64,000 nucleotides of DNA, taken from assembly GCA_028564925.1 (NCBI GenBank), contig CM053033.1:82683968-82747967 (forward strand), written 5' to 3'. The stretch is from Lithobates sylvaticus (Eukaryota; Chordata; Amphibia; Anura; Ranidae). The position numbers and the translations under genes were made by a program. Under the pieces are notes generated by a model. The model was not told the DNA's origin, made no database searches, and saw only the letters and a program-made list of their open reading frames with translations. This document shows positions 55,695 to 64,000 of the stretch, in pieces (the first letter of the stretch is position 1; each line of letters opens with the position of its first letter).

Positions 55695-56668
55695 TTAACC
55701 GCTTCCCGACCGCCTCACGCCGATGTACGTCGGGAGAATGGCACGGCTAGGCAGAACCACGTACAGGTACGTGGCCCTTTAAGAGCCTAGTTGTGGGTCG
55801 CGTGCGCGCCGCTGGCGGCGCGTTTGGGAGCTCCGTGACCACGGCCGTGGGACCAGCGGACCGATCGCCGCTGGTGTCCCGCGATCGGGTCACAGAGCTG
55901 AAGAACGGGGAGAGGTCTGTGTAAACAAACCTCTCCCCGCGCTTCCTACTCTGCCTGTCATTGATCGGCTGTTCCCTGTCATTGGGAAAGCCGATCAATG
56001 ACGTCAGACATCAGCCCCGCCCCCTAATGGTAAAAAAACACACACGTCACAGCCCATAACCCCTCCCCTCCCCCTAGTGGTTAACTCTTTCACTGCCACT
56101 GTCATTTATACAGGAATCAATGCATTTAAATAGCATTGATTGCTGTATAAATGACAATGGTCCCAAAAATGTGTCAAAAATGTCCGATGTGTCCGCCATA
56201 ATGTCGCAGTCACAATAAAAAAATCGCTGATCGCCGCCATTACTAGTAAAAAAAAAAAAATATTAATAAAAATGCTATAAAACGATCCCCTATTTTGTAA
56301 ACGCTATAACTTTTGCGCAAACCAATCAAAAATCGCTAATTGCGATTTTTTTTACCAAAAATATGTAGAAGAATACGTATCGGCCTAAACTGAGGAAAAA
56401 AAATTTTTTATATATTTTTTGGGGATATTTATTATAGCAAAAAGCAAAAAATATTTTTCAAAATTGTCGCTCAATTTTTGTTTATAGCGCATTGGTGGAT
56501 CAAATACCACCAAAAGAAAGCTCTATTTGTGGGAAAAAAAGGACGCCAAATTTGTGTAGGAGCCACGTCGCACGATCGCGCAATTGTCAGTTAAAGCGAC
56601 GCAGTGCCGAGTCGCAAAAAGGGGCCTGGTCCTTTGGCTGCCAATTGGTCCGGGGCTGAAGTGGTTAA
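55695..56668 (-). mobile_element. TTAA element nested in member 3
   Basis: The ends are TTAACCGCTTCCCGACCGCC and, reverse-complemented, TTAACCACTTCAGCCCCGG. It contains ATCAAATACCACCAAAAGAA and GCGCAAACCAATCAAAAATCG, the family blocks. 974 bp without large inserts, the most complete copy in the window. A dyad of GTCATTTATACAGGAATCAA with GATTGCTGTATAAATGAC lies near 56110. Confidence 0.8.
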
Positions 56669-57063
56669 AAGGAAAGTGTCAAAATAAAAAGTAAAATAAA
56701 TAGGAAGAAAATAAAATAAAAAAATTGAAAGCGACCCATCCTGCCGAGCTCACGAGCTCAAGTCTTGCCCGCATATGAAAACGGTGTTCAAACCACATGT
56801 GAGGTATCGCCGTGATCATTAGAGAGTGAGAGCAATAATTCTAGCACTAGACCTCTTCTGTAACTTAAAACTGAAAATTTTTAAACGTTGCCTTTTTTTG
56901 AAGCGTGACACGTGACACATTATCTTTTACAATAAAAAAATTGGGTTGTCTTATTTTTTAATTCAAAAAAGTGTATTTTTTCCCCAAAAATTGCACTTGT
57001 CAGACCACTGCGCAAATACGGTGTGACAAAGTATTGCAATGACCGCCTTCTTATTCTCTAGAG

Positions 57064-57897
57064 CAGGGGTCTCCAAACTGTGACCCGGGGGCCGGATGCG
57101 GCCCTTTGCTTGCCTTTATCTGGCCCTTGGGGCACTGTTCCATCCACTGACACCAATGATAGGGCACTATTTCTCTCACTGATACCAATGATGGGGCACT
57201 ATTCCTCCCACTGACACCAATGACTGGGCACTATTCCTTCCACTGACACCAATGATGGGGCACTATTCCTCCCACTGACACCAATGATGGGGCACTATTC
57301 CTTCCACTGACACCAATGATGGGGCACTATTCCTCCCACTGACACCAATGACTGGGCACTATTACTTCCACTGACACCAATGATGGGGCACTATTCCTTC
57401 CACTGACACCAATGATGGGGCACTATTCCTCACACTGAACGCAATGACGGGGCACTATTCCTCACACTGATACCAATGATGGGGTACTATTCCTCCCACT
57501 GACACCAACGATGGGGCACTATTCCTCCCACTGACACCAATGATGGGGCACTATTCCTCCCACTGACACCAACGATGGGGCACTATTCCTCCCACTGACC
57601 CCAATGATGGGGCACCTTTCCTCCCACTGACACCAATGATGGGGTACTATTCTTCCCACTGACAACAATGATGGGGCCCTTTTCCTCCCACTGATACCAA
57701 TGATGGGGCACTATTCCTCCCACTGACACCAGCTATAGGGCGCTATTCTTCCCCCTAATACCAAAGATGCATTGTTTAATTCCACTAACACCAGGACAAT
57801 TTCTACGCCCAATTGCCACAGTTCGGCCCCCGTAAAGTCCGGAGGACAGTAAACTGGCCCTTTGTTTAGAAAGTTTGGAGACCCCTGCTCTAGAGTG
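57064..57897. mobile_element. hAT MITE filled by a minisatellite
   Basis: The ends are CAGGGGTCTCCAAACTGTGA and, reverse-complemented, CAGGGGTCTCCAAACTTTC, flanked by exact CTCTAGAG at 57056-57063 and 57898-57905. This end type and the palindromic nTCTAGAn duplication are typical of hAT. The interior is a 32-bp tandem array. Confidence 0.9.
57115..57770. repeat. About 20 copies of a 32-33 bp minisatellite
   Basis: Units are CACTATTCCTCCCACTGACA, then CCAATGATGGGG, with TCC/TTC and GATGG/GACTG variants. The repeat occupies almost all of the hAT MITE. It is a direct repeat with no spacers. Confidence 0.95.
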
Positions 57898-57985
57898 TCT
57901 GAAAAAAATATATAATTTTGGGGGTTCTAGGTAATTTTCTAACAAAAAAAATAATTTTAACTTGTCTGAAATATAGGCCCGATGC

Positions 57986-58383
57986 TTAAAGCGGAGGTTC
58001 ACACAAAAATTGAACCTCCACTTTTCGGAACCCTCCCCCCCTCCAGTGTCACATTTGGCACCTTTCAGGGGGGGGAGGGGGGTGAAAATACTGCCTCTTC
58101 CCATCCCCTGCGCTGTCCGCTGGGACACATATGGGTCCCAGGAGATAGTGGGGACAAGTTATTACCGGGAAGTGAAGCCGCAATGCTTCACTTCCTGATT
58201 CCTTCACCGAGGATGGCAGTGGCAGCTGCCGAGAGTCGAGCGACTGATCGGCTTCGGCTGCCGACATCGCTGGACCCTGGGACAGGTAAGTGTCCATTTA
58301 TTAAAAGTCAGCAGCTGCAGTATTTGTAGCTGCTGGCTTTTAGTATTTTCTTTTTTAGGTGGACCTCCGTTTGAAGTAGTTAA
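57986..58383. mobile_element. TTAA MITE, chain member 4
   Basis: Left end TTAAAGCGGAGGTTCACAC; right end, reverse-complemented, TTAACTACTTCAAACGGAGG. Internal ACCGGGAAGTGAAGC and GCTTCACTTCCTGATT form a dyad, and AGTCAGCAGCTGCAG is mirrored by GTAGCTGCTGGCT. Contains no gene. Confidence 0.75.
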
Positions 58384-58926
58384 AGTTTTACTAAAGATAC
58401 TAAAAATAACAAACATGTTTGGCCCCTTTCACACGAGGCGGATCCACTTCCACGGAGTTCGCCTCTGTCCACCAGCTCAGCGGGAGATCTCTCCGTTGAT
58501 CTTCATTAAGCCGGCGGATGACAAGTCCCTCTCTGCTCACTGAGCGGGGAGGGGCTTGTTCAGCGCCGCTGGTCTCTATGGAGAGATTGGATGAAAACGG
58601 ACAGCGTGTCCGTTTTAATCAGATCTCACCCGATCCGCCAGCGACGGATCCGGACGTAGGGCCATCCGTCTGCTTTTGGCGGATCGGACCGGGTCGGATG
58701 TCAGCGGACATGTCCACCCGCTGACATCCGTCGCTCCTTAGACCAGCATGGAGTGCCCGTTCAGGTCCGCCGTCAAAACTGACAGGCGGACCTGAACGGT
58801 CCGTCAGTGTGAAAGGGGCCTTATACTTACCTTCTCTGTGTAATTGTTTTGTACAGATGTATTTTTTATCTTAATGCATAGAATGCATTAAGATAAAAAA
58901 AACTTCTGCCTTTATAACCACTTTAA
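58380..58926 (-). mobile_element. TTAA MITE, chain member 5, with a nested MITE
   Basis: On the minus strand it begins TTAAAGTGGTTATAAAGGC and ends TTTAGTAAAACTTTAA, with TTAA at 58380-58383 and 58923-58926. ATCTTAATGCATAGAATGCA forms an inner hairpin with its mirror. It contains the insert 58430-58822. Confidence 0.75.
58430..58822. mobile_element. Palindromic MITE with GGCCCCTTTCACAC ends
   Basis: GGCCCCTTTCACACGAGGC and, reverse-complemented, AAGGCCCCTTTCACACTGACG are the ends; inner arms (GATCCGCC and GGCGGATC, GACATCCG and CGGATGTC) also pair. It is inserted in chain member 5. Confidence 0.75.
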
Positions 58927-59050
58927 GGATTTGGATAAGATCTGTAGACAAGAGTCGACAAAAATCCCCCCTGAGATGTGTGCAAACCTGGTAACCAAGT
59001 ACAAGAAACGTCTTACCTCTGTGCTTGCCAACAAGGGTTTCTCCACCAAG
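58927..59050 (+). pseudogene. Tc1 transposase C-terminal end
   Basis: The plus strand reads [20 protein letters not shown] then [19 protein letters not shown], matching the last 40 or so residues of Tc1 transposases ([11 protein letters not shown] is a family hallmark). The catalytic DDE core is upstream in the full gene and is absent here. The hAT MITE follows directly, at the last lysine. Confidence 0.75.
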
Positions 59051-59928
59051 TAGACATGTGCAATTAGTTTCTTTTTTTTTCGTTATTTTCGTTCGTTCAT
59101 TTTCGTACGAATGAACGAATGATTCGCTAAAAATTTTAACGAATAGTAACGAATCGTTCGAATCGAAAGAATCCGATTAACGAATCATTCGAATCGAACA
59201 AATCCGAAAAACAACGAAAATCCGAAAAAAAAAAAATTAGAAACAACGAATGTACGAATGAAGAAAATCTGAAAAACGAAAAACAGGGACAACGAAAATG
59301 AAAATGAACGAAAAAATTCGTACATTCGTAACTTTTTTTTTTTTTGTTGAATTGGTAATCTTCCGTGTCCCTTACAATGGTGCTGCTTAACGTGCTTCGA
59401 ATAGATTATACGAAAAAATTCGTACATTCGCAACTTTTTTTTTCTTCGATTCGTAATTTTCCGTGTCTCTTACAATGGCGCTGCTTAACGTGCTTCGAAT
59501 GGATTGAACGAAAAAATTCGTACATTCGTAACTTTTTTTTCCGATTCTTAATTTTCCGTGTCTCTTAAAATGTAATAATAGCATACACATTACATAAAAT
59601 TATGAATTATGCTCCGATTACGAATCTACGAATGTTACGAATGTTACGAATAAATACGAATGCGTCCGAATTTCGAATAAACCAATAAACGAAAAAACGA
59701 ATCAATGAAAAAATAACTCTTACGAATGTACGAATCGTTACGAATACGAACAACGATGACTTACGAATGTACGAATCGTTACGAATACGAACACCGACGA
59801 CTTAGGAATTTACGAATCGTTACGAATCAACGGAAACGAAAAATACGAAACTAAAATAAACTAATTTTTTTCGGAAACGAAAAAAACTAAACGAAAATAA
59901 ACAATTTTTTTTGTTGTGCACATGTCTA
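59051..59928. mobile_element. CGAAT-rich hAT MITE
   Basis: Perfect 12-bp TIRs TAGACATGTGCA...TGCACATGTCTA are flanked by exact CCACCAAG at 59043-59050 and 59929-59936, an 8-bp duplication. The interior is made of permutations of ACGAAT, TTCGTT, GTACGAATC and ACGAAAA, with two longer direct repeats (AACGAAAAAATTCGTACATT, then CTTACAATGG(C/T)GCTGCTTA). It has no coding capacity. Confidence 0.85.
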
Positions 59929-60059
59929 CCACCAAGTAACAAGTCATGTTTTGCTTGAGGATCAAATACCTATTTTACTCACTGAACTGCAACTTAATTT
60001 ATAACATTTGTATCGTGTTTTTTCTGGATTTTTGGTTGATATTCTGTCTCTATCATTTA

Positions 60060-62221
60060 TTTTTTTGTTTACAAACTATTTTATTGAGTGCAAAAGGTGG
60101 TACAAAAAGAGTACAAAAATATGCTGAAACTTGACAGTAATCATATGTTTTACATATGTAACAATGTAAAGGTACAAGTAATAAGGTAGGAATTCTTAAC
60201 AATGGTACAATAGTTTTGAATATGGTCTATAGTACATTATAAAGGATAGATTGATGATTTATGTGTAGACATTCTCAGGTTGGATTGAAGAAGGATATGG
60301 AATGTTTAAACCAAGGATCCCATTTTTTATTGTATAAATGTGAAGTGTTCTGAATGGTATGAAATATTTTTTCCATGAGATTGACGTTGTTTATTCTAGT
60401 TTTTAAATGTTCTAAAGGAATGGATTGGGATTTCCAATGATATGCAATTAACCAGTGAATTGCAACACAGATTGTATGTATTAATCTGGTATTGTGTGTT
60501 GAGAGACCAGTAACAGGTGCGAATAAGAGACAGCTGTGTGGGGTTAGGACAGTGTTGTTATCTGAGATTATAGAGGCAAATCTTTCTAGCTGTTTCCATA
60601 TATGTGTAGTCTTATTACAGTCCCAGAAAATATGAATGTATGATCCAGGGGAATCACATCCTCTGAAGCATGTTTGTGGTGTTGTGGGGAATATGGAGTG
60701 TAGTTTGACTGGGGTATAGTACCATCTGGTGAATAGTTTCAGTGCTGTCTCCTTAACTGTGATAGATCTAGTGCATTTATGCAAGTTGTTAATGCATGTA
60801 TCCCAGTTTTGGACAGAGAAAGAGATGTTTAATTCTTGTTCCCATTTGAGCATGTATGGTAGTTTGTTTGTTTCTGTGTTGTTAATTATGTTCGAATAAA
60901 TCTCTGATAAAAGGCCAGGTTTTCTTGGGGACTTTATACATATGTTTTCGAAAAATGAGGGAGGCGGAGAGTTTGTTGTTTGAAAGTATGTGTTAAAAAA
61001 ATGTCTGATCTGCAGGAATTTATGAAACTCAGTGTTAGGAATTTGGTGTTTGCTCTTTAGAGAAGAGAATGAGGTAAAATTATTGTTATCTATGAAATTT
61101 GTAAGGGATGTCAGGTTATTATTAATCCACCATGAAAAGTCAGCTAGGTCGTTAAAATTATAGGAAAATTTTGGGTCACCTATGAAGGAGGCGTGTGGGG
61201 GAGAATTAGATATAAGGTTGAATTTTTTACTATATAGTTTCCATAGATGATACGATTGTGAGACTATTTTATTGAGGGCTTCGATGGTGTGGTTTGCGAT
61301 CTTGTTTCCCCATAATAAGCCTGAGATGGAATAGGGTTTGATGGAATCTCTTTCGAATCTAACCCATGGAATTTTGGGATTGGGAATATGCCATTGTGCA
61401 ATTTGAGACCATCTAGCTGATAGGTAGTATAGCCAAAAATCTGGGAGGCCGAGACCTCCGCATCTTTGTGGATTGAATAATACCGTTTTTGGTAGGCGTG
61501 GGTGAGAGTCTAGCCATATGAATTTATTGATATCTGATTGGAATTTGGTGATCATTATTTTATTTAGTCTAATTGGGAGTGCCCTAAAGAGGTATAATAT
61601 TTTGGGTAAGATGGTCATTTTAATTGCTGTGATTCTGCCTAAGAATGATATTTTGAAGGATTTCCACATTTTAAGTGTCGATCTTAATTTTTGCATTAGG
61701 GGAATATAGTTTTTGGAGGAAAGTTCATTTATATTGGGGGTAAGGAAGATACCTAAATATGAGAGTGATTCAAATGACCAGGAGAAACTAAAGGAGGCGC
61801 GTAGGGATTCTAATTGGGGTGGCGGGATGTTAATTGGTAAACCAATAGATTTGGAGACATTTACTGTAAGGCCTGATAAAGAGGCAAAAATATTAAGGGT
61901 TTGTAAGAGGTTCGGTAGGGCAATATTTGGTTGTGTAAGAAAGAGGATCATGTCATCCGCGTACATACTGAGTTTATATGTGGCAGTGTTTGTTGAATAG
62001 CCTTTAATATCTGGGTTTAGAAGGATTGCTGTTGCTAGAGGTTCAATTGCGAGGGCGAAGAGTAGTGGGGAAAGAGGGCAGCCTTGTCTTGTGCCTCTGC
62101 CTATTCTGAAAAAGTCAGAATTACAGCCTGGTAATCTTATTCTGGTGGAGGGGTTATGATAGAGAGCATGAAATGCATGGGTAAATTCTCCCTTAAAGCC
62201 ATATTTATTTAGTATTATGTC
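60060..62221 (-). mobile_element. 5'-truncated L1/Tx1-type LINE with 17-bp TSD
   Basis: The exact duplication TCTGTCTCTATCATTTA lies at 60043-60059 and 62222-62238. On the minus strand the 3' end has AATAAA (60080-60085 as TTTATT) followed by a short A-rich tail (about 60060-60067). The 5' end is truncated within the RT domain. Perfect duplication and an open frame indicate a recent insertion. Confidence 0.9.
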
Positions 62222-62314
62222 TCTGTCTCTATCATTTAAAATACACCTATGATAACAATACAGTAATTGGCCCTTCATTTCTTTTGTAAACTTACAAAAT
62301 TTGCAGGGGATCAA
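60275..62314 (-). CDS. L1 ORF2 C-terminal half, open to the stop
   Basis: 679 codons are open, but only about 648 (from Asp32, DIILNKYGFKGEF) are L1; the first 31 derive from the Tc1 flank (MIPCKFCKFTKEM...), so the ATG is fortuitous. RT blocks: GRGTRQGCPLSPLLF at 73-87 and YADDMILFL at 118-126. Downstream are LPKTVLFNPQRCGGLGLPDF and a Cys/His block with CFRGCDSPGSYIHIFWDC. It lacks the endonuclease, the DAEKAFD block and the finger part of RT, so it is not a working protein. The absence of stops or shifts over 2 kb is notable; the natural stop follows KHSISFFNPT. Full ORF2 in this clade is about 1,250 residues. Confidence 0.85.
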   Translation of the reverse strand: MIPCKFCKFTKEMKGQLLYCYHRCILNDRDRDIILNKYGFKGEFTHAFHALYHNPSTRIRLPGCNSDFFRIGRGTRQGCPLSPLLFALAIEPLATAILLNPDIKGYSTNTATYKLSMYADDMILFLTQPNIALPNLLQTLNIFASLSGLTVNVSKSIGLPINIPPPQLESLRASFSFSWSFESLSYLGIFLTPNINELSSKNYIPLMQKLRSTLKMWKSFKISFLGRITAIKMTILPKILYLFRALPIRLNKIMITKFQSDINKFIWLDSHPRLPKTVLFNPQRCGGLGLPDFWLYYLSARWSQIAQWHIPNPKIPWVRFERDSIKPYSISGLLWGNKIANHTIEALNKIVSQSYHLWKLYSKKFNLISNSPPHASFIGDPKFSYNFNDLADFSWWINNNLTSLTNFIDNNNFTSFSSLKSKHQIPNTEFHKFLQIRHFFNTYFQTTNSPPPSFFENICIKSPRKPGLLSEIYSNIINNTETNKLPYMLKWEQELNISFSVQNWDTCINNLHKCTRSITVKETALKLFTRWYYTPVKLHSIFPTTPQTCFRGCDSPGSYIHIFWDCNKTTHIWKQLERFASIISDNNTVLTPHSCLLFAPVTGLSTHNTRLIHTICVAIHWLIAYHWKSQSIPLEHLKTRINNVNLMEKIFHTIQNTSHLYNKKWDPWFKHSISFFNPT

Positions 62315-62335
62315 ATAATTATTCTCCTCACTGTA

Positions 62336-63623
62336 GTGAGTTTCACATCAAAATGACTTATAGTAACAGCCACAATGAAGGTGGAAACTGTCTATCACCA
62401 AGTTACCAACACTTGTAATGTCCATGACCAGCGGGAGATGAATGTGTACATTATACAATATATGCCTACTATCCATTTAGAGGAAATTCCAATCTCTGCA
62501 TTCTTTGGTGTGTCTTTCCTTTACAAAGCGCTTTATTAAAGTTTTCACAGAGCAGTAAAGTGCCATCTGCAAGCAATTCTCTGTCCACACCATTCATTTA
62601 TAAAGAAGAATGGAAAGTGTCTTGTGTTATGACATCCGGTAGCGCCAACATACTTGGTATAGGAAATGGGCACAATTCAATAAAAAGGCAGTTTTTTTTA
62701 TGGTCCAATTAGAATGGCGGTACGCTGTGTTCCTCATTAGCGTGTCAGCTGAGTGTTTCATACAAGCAGCACAAAGCGTTTTAAAAACCCCCATAGTGCT
62801 TTTTATTGTTAAAAAAAAAAAAACATAATTGTTTTCCCCAGTAGCCATTGCTGGGGTTACCATGGAAACGCTGCCTGTGCCACAATCCTGGGTAACATTC
62901 GTTTTGACTACCTGAACGTAAGGCAGTTATTTAATTATTCCAGTGCTGTTCCAATCACACAGTCACTTAAGATTTGGCCTGAAAGCAAAACCTAATTTTG
63001 GGGGATTTCCTTTCAGCTTCTGATCAAGAGAAAAAAATCTTTTTAAATAACCTACAGCGAATGGACAGATCCTTCAGTGCCTAGCAATGTTCCAGCATTC
63101 TGCTTTATACAGACGTTTGCTGAAACTCCAAATATGAATTCTAAGACTAGATTAGCAGTCGATGAGATTATTAACAGCCAGTTTGATCAATAGAACATTC
63201 AAAGGAAATGTCCAAAATGATACCATTTATAGCATGAATGTTAACTAGGTGGAGAAATGACACGACTGTAAGCTAAGCCACCATAAAAACCACTGTTTTA
63301 TTGGTTCAGAGGAGGACAACATTTGGTAATTGTGATCAGTTTATCTAATGGGGGGCCAACTAATCCTGGTCCTGCAAAGACAACTGAAATATCACCTGTT
63401 TTACCACCCCTCAGCTACCCACCCGAACTGTAACAATACAGTCCGACAGGCTTGTAAACATGCCGTAGTGGCAGTGCTTTACTTCACAGCCGTGGCATTT
63501 TTAACTTTAACTCTAACAGGGTGGCACTGCTGTCAAACTCAGCTATTGAGCTCAACAAGTGGCTGCACAGCAACAGAGAGGCAACCGCTCAGCTCGCAGT
63601 TGTAGCGTGGTCATTCATTAAAG
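62336..63623. other. Unassigned complex sequence
   Basis: No gene, TIR or tandem repeat. Bases 62930-63310 are non-repetitive with varied motifs and look like unique and possibly conserved noncoding DNA. A run of A lies at about 62810-62823. The open frame near 63348-63605 is short and has no recognisable domain. Confidence 0.4.
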
Positions 63624-64000
63624 TGTAGCATACTCCTAGGTAGGTGCTAGAAGAGAGTATAGTTTTTGATCTTTCTGCTTACCAGGAAGATGGTCAGATA
63701 AAACTTGAGTGCCCTCTGCCTACCAGGGAGCAGGATCTATTGGTTAGGTCAGCTCATTGTACTCAGGTGAAGCTTGGCTTGTTTTGACTGTCCCTCACTG
63801 GTCCAATAGGGAGGCATATTGGACAGTGGGAAAGGACCTGACAAGTGAGTTCACAGGCTTTATTACAGCCCTGGTAATTGGCCAAGGAAAAGTGCTGCAT
63901 TGCATGTTGGGATACTGTATATAAATCCAGAGTACATGTGCTCAGAGTAAGTTGAGCCGGGAACAGTGTCCAGGGGGAGGGGGCGGCTGCTCTCTCCTCC
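63624..64000 (+). mobile_element. LTR-like repeat running off the window (fossil)
   Basis: TGTAGCATACTCCTAGGTAG opens it, similar to the TGTAGCA ends at 7273 and 36798. A TATA-like ACTGTATATAAATCC lies near 63910, as in an LTR promoter. The rest lies outside the window, so neither its length nor its state can be judged. Confidence 0.4.

Larger units (their letters stand above)
55111..57989. mobile_element. TTAA-bounded host element, chain member 3
   Basis: It starts at the TTAA ending member 2 and ends at the TTAA opening member 4. Ends are weakly inverted. Its body is interrupted by another TTAA element (55695-56668) and a hAT MITE (57064-57897); the text before 55695 (ATTTTTTTT) and after 56668 (GGAAAGTGTC) seem parts of one sequence. 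No transposase is encoded. The composite boundary is less certain than those of its neighbours. Confidence 0.5.
58927..62333 (+). mobile_element. Tc1-type transposon relic hosting a hAT MITE and an L1
   Basis: The visible Tc1 pieces are 58927-59050, 59937-60042 and 62239-62333. The right end, ATAATTATTCTCCTCACTG, reverse-complements to a Tc1-like TIR and is followed by TA. The left part of the element is missing. It abuts the TTAA chain directly. Confidence 0.75.

Noticed and set aside
57115-57770. Regular direct repeats that could suggest a CRISPR array
   Set aside because: Units are contiguous with no spacers, lie inside a hAT MITE, and the DNA is vertebrate.

Overview
The window is vertebrate nuclear DNA made almost wholly of transposable elements. 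I found no exon of a host gene, no tRNA or rRNA gene, and no CRISPR array. The mix points to a frog, most likely a ranid or close relative: CR1, L1/Tx1-type and Penelope-like retroelements, Tc1 and hAT transposons, and very many short palindromic elements bounded by TTAA. This assignment is inferred from the repeat families, not from a search.

Layout. 0-1.3 kb: a minisatellite and a repeat with a hammerhead-ribozyme-like core. 1.3-5.7 kb: a complete but decayed hAT transposon with TIRs, an 8-bp target duplication, a broken BED/hAT transposase gene and internal tandem arrays. 6-12 kb: minisatellites, two LTR-like fossils and a hAT element filled by a 21-bp minisatellite. 12.4-16.2 kb: a palindromic MITE and a chain of TTAA elements joined end to end. 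16.9-27 kb: more MITEs, a CR1 LINE split by a hAT MITE, and the end of a Tc1 element. 27.8-35.5 kb: MITEs, a CR1 fragment, a large L1 ORF2 remnant inside a TTAA element, and a second CR1 split by a MITE. 41.7-47.7 kb: a Penelope-like element with inverted arms, interrupted by an LTR element with two similar LTRs. 47.9-48.7 kb: a Tc1 transposase remnant and a perfect hairpin. 49.9-53.5 kb: a nested stack, hAT > TTAA element > a 1.9-kb retroposon plus a SINE-like insert. 53.8-58.9 kb: five consecutive TTAA elements that share single TTAA junctions. 58.9-62.3 kb: a Tc1 relic holding a CGAAT-rich hAT MITE and a young L1 with a long unbroken ORF. The last 1.7 kb is unassigned sequence and the start of an LTR-like repeat.

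The coding remnants are all transposition proteins: one hAT transposase, two Tc1 transposase fragments, two L1 ORF2 fragments, three CR1 RT fragments and one Penelope RT-endonuclease fragment. They do not form operons or pathways. Non-repetitive blocks between elements are listed as unassigned; some look complex enough to be conserved noncoding DNA, but that needs an alignment.

Coordinates of terminal motifs and target duplications were read directly from the sequence. Inner boundaries of old elements are approximate.
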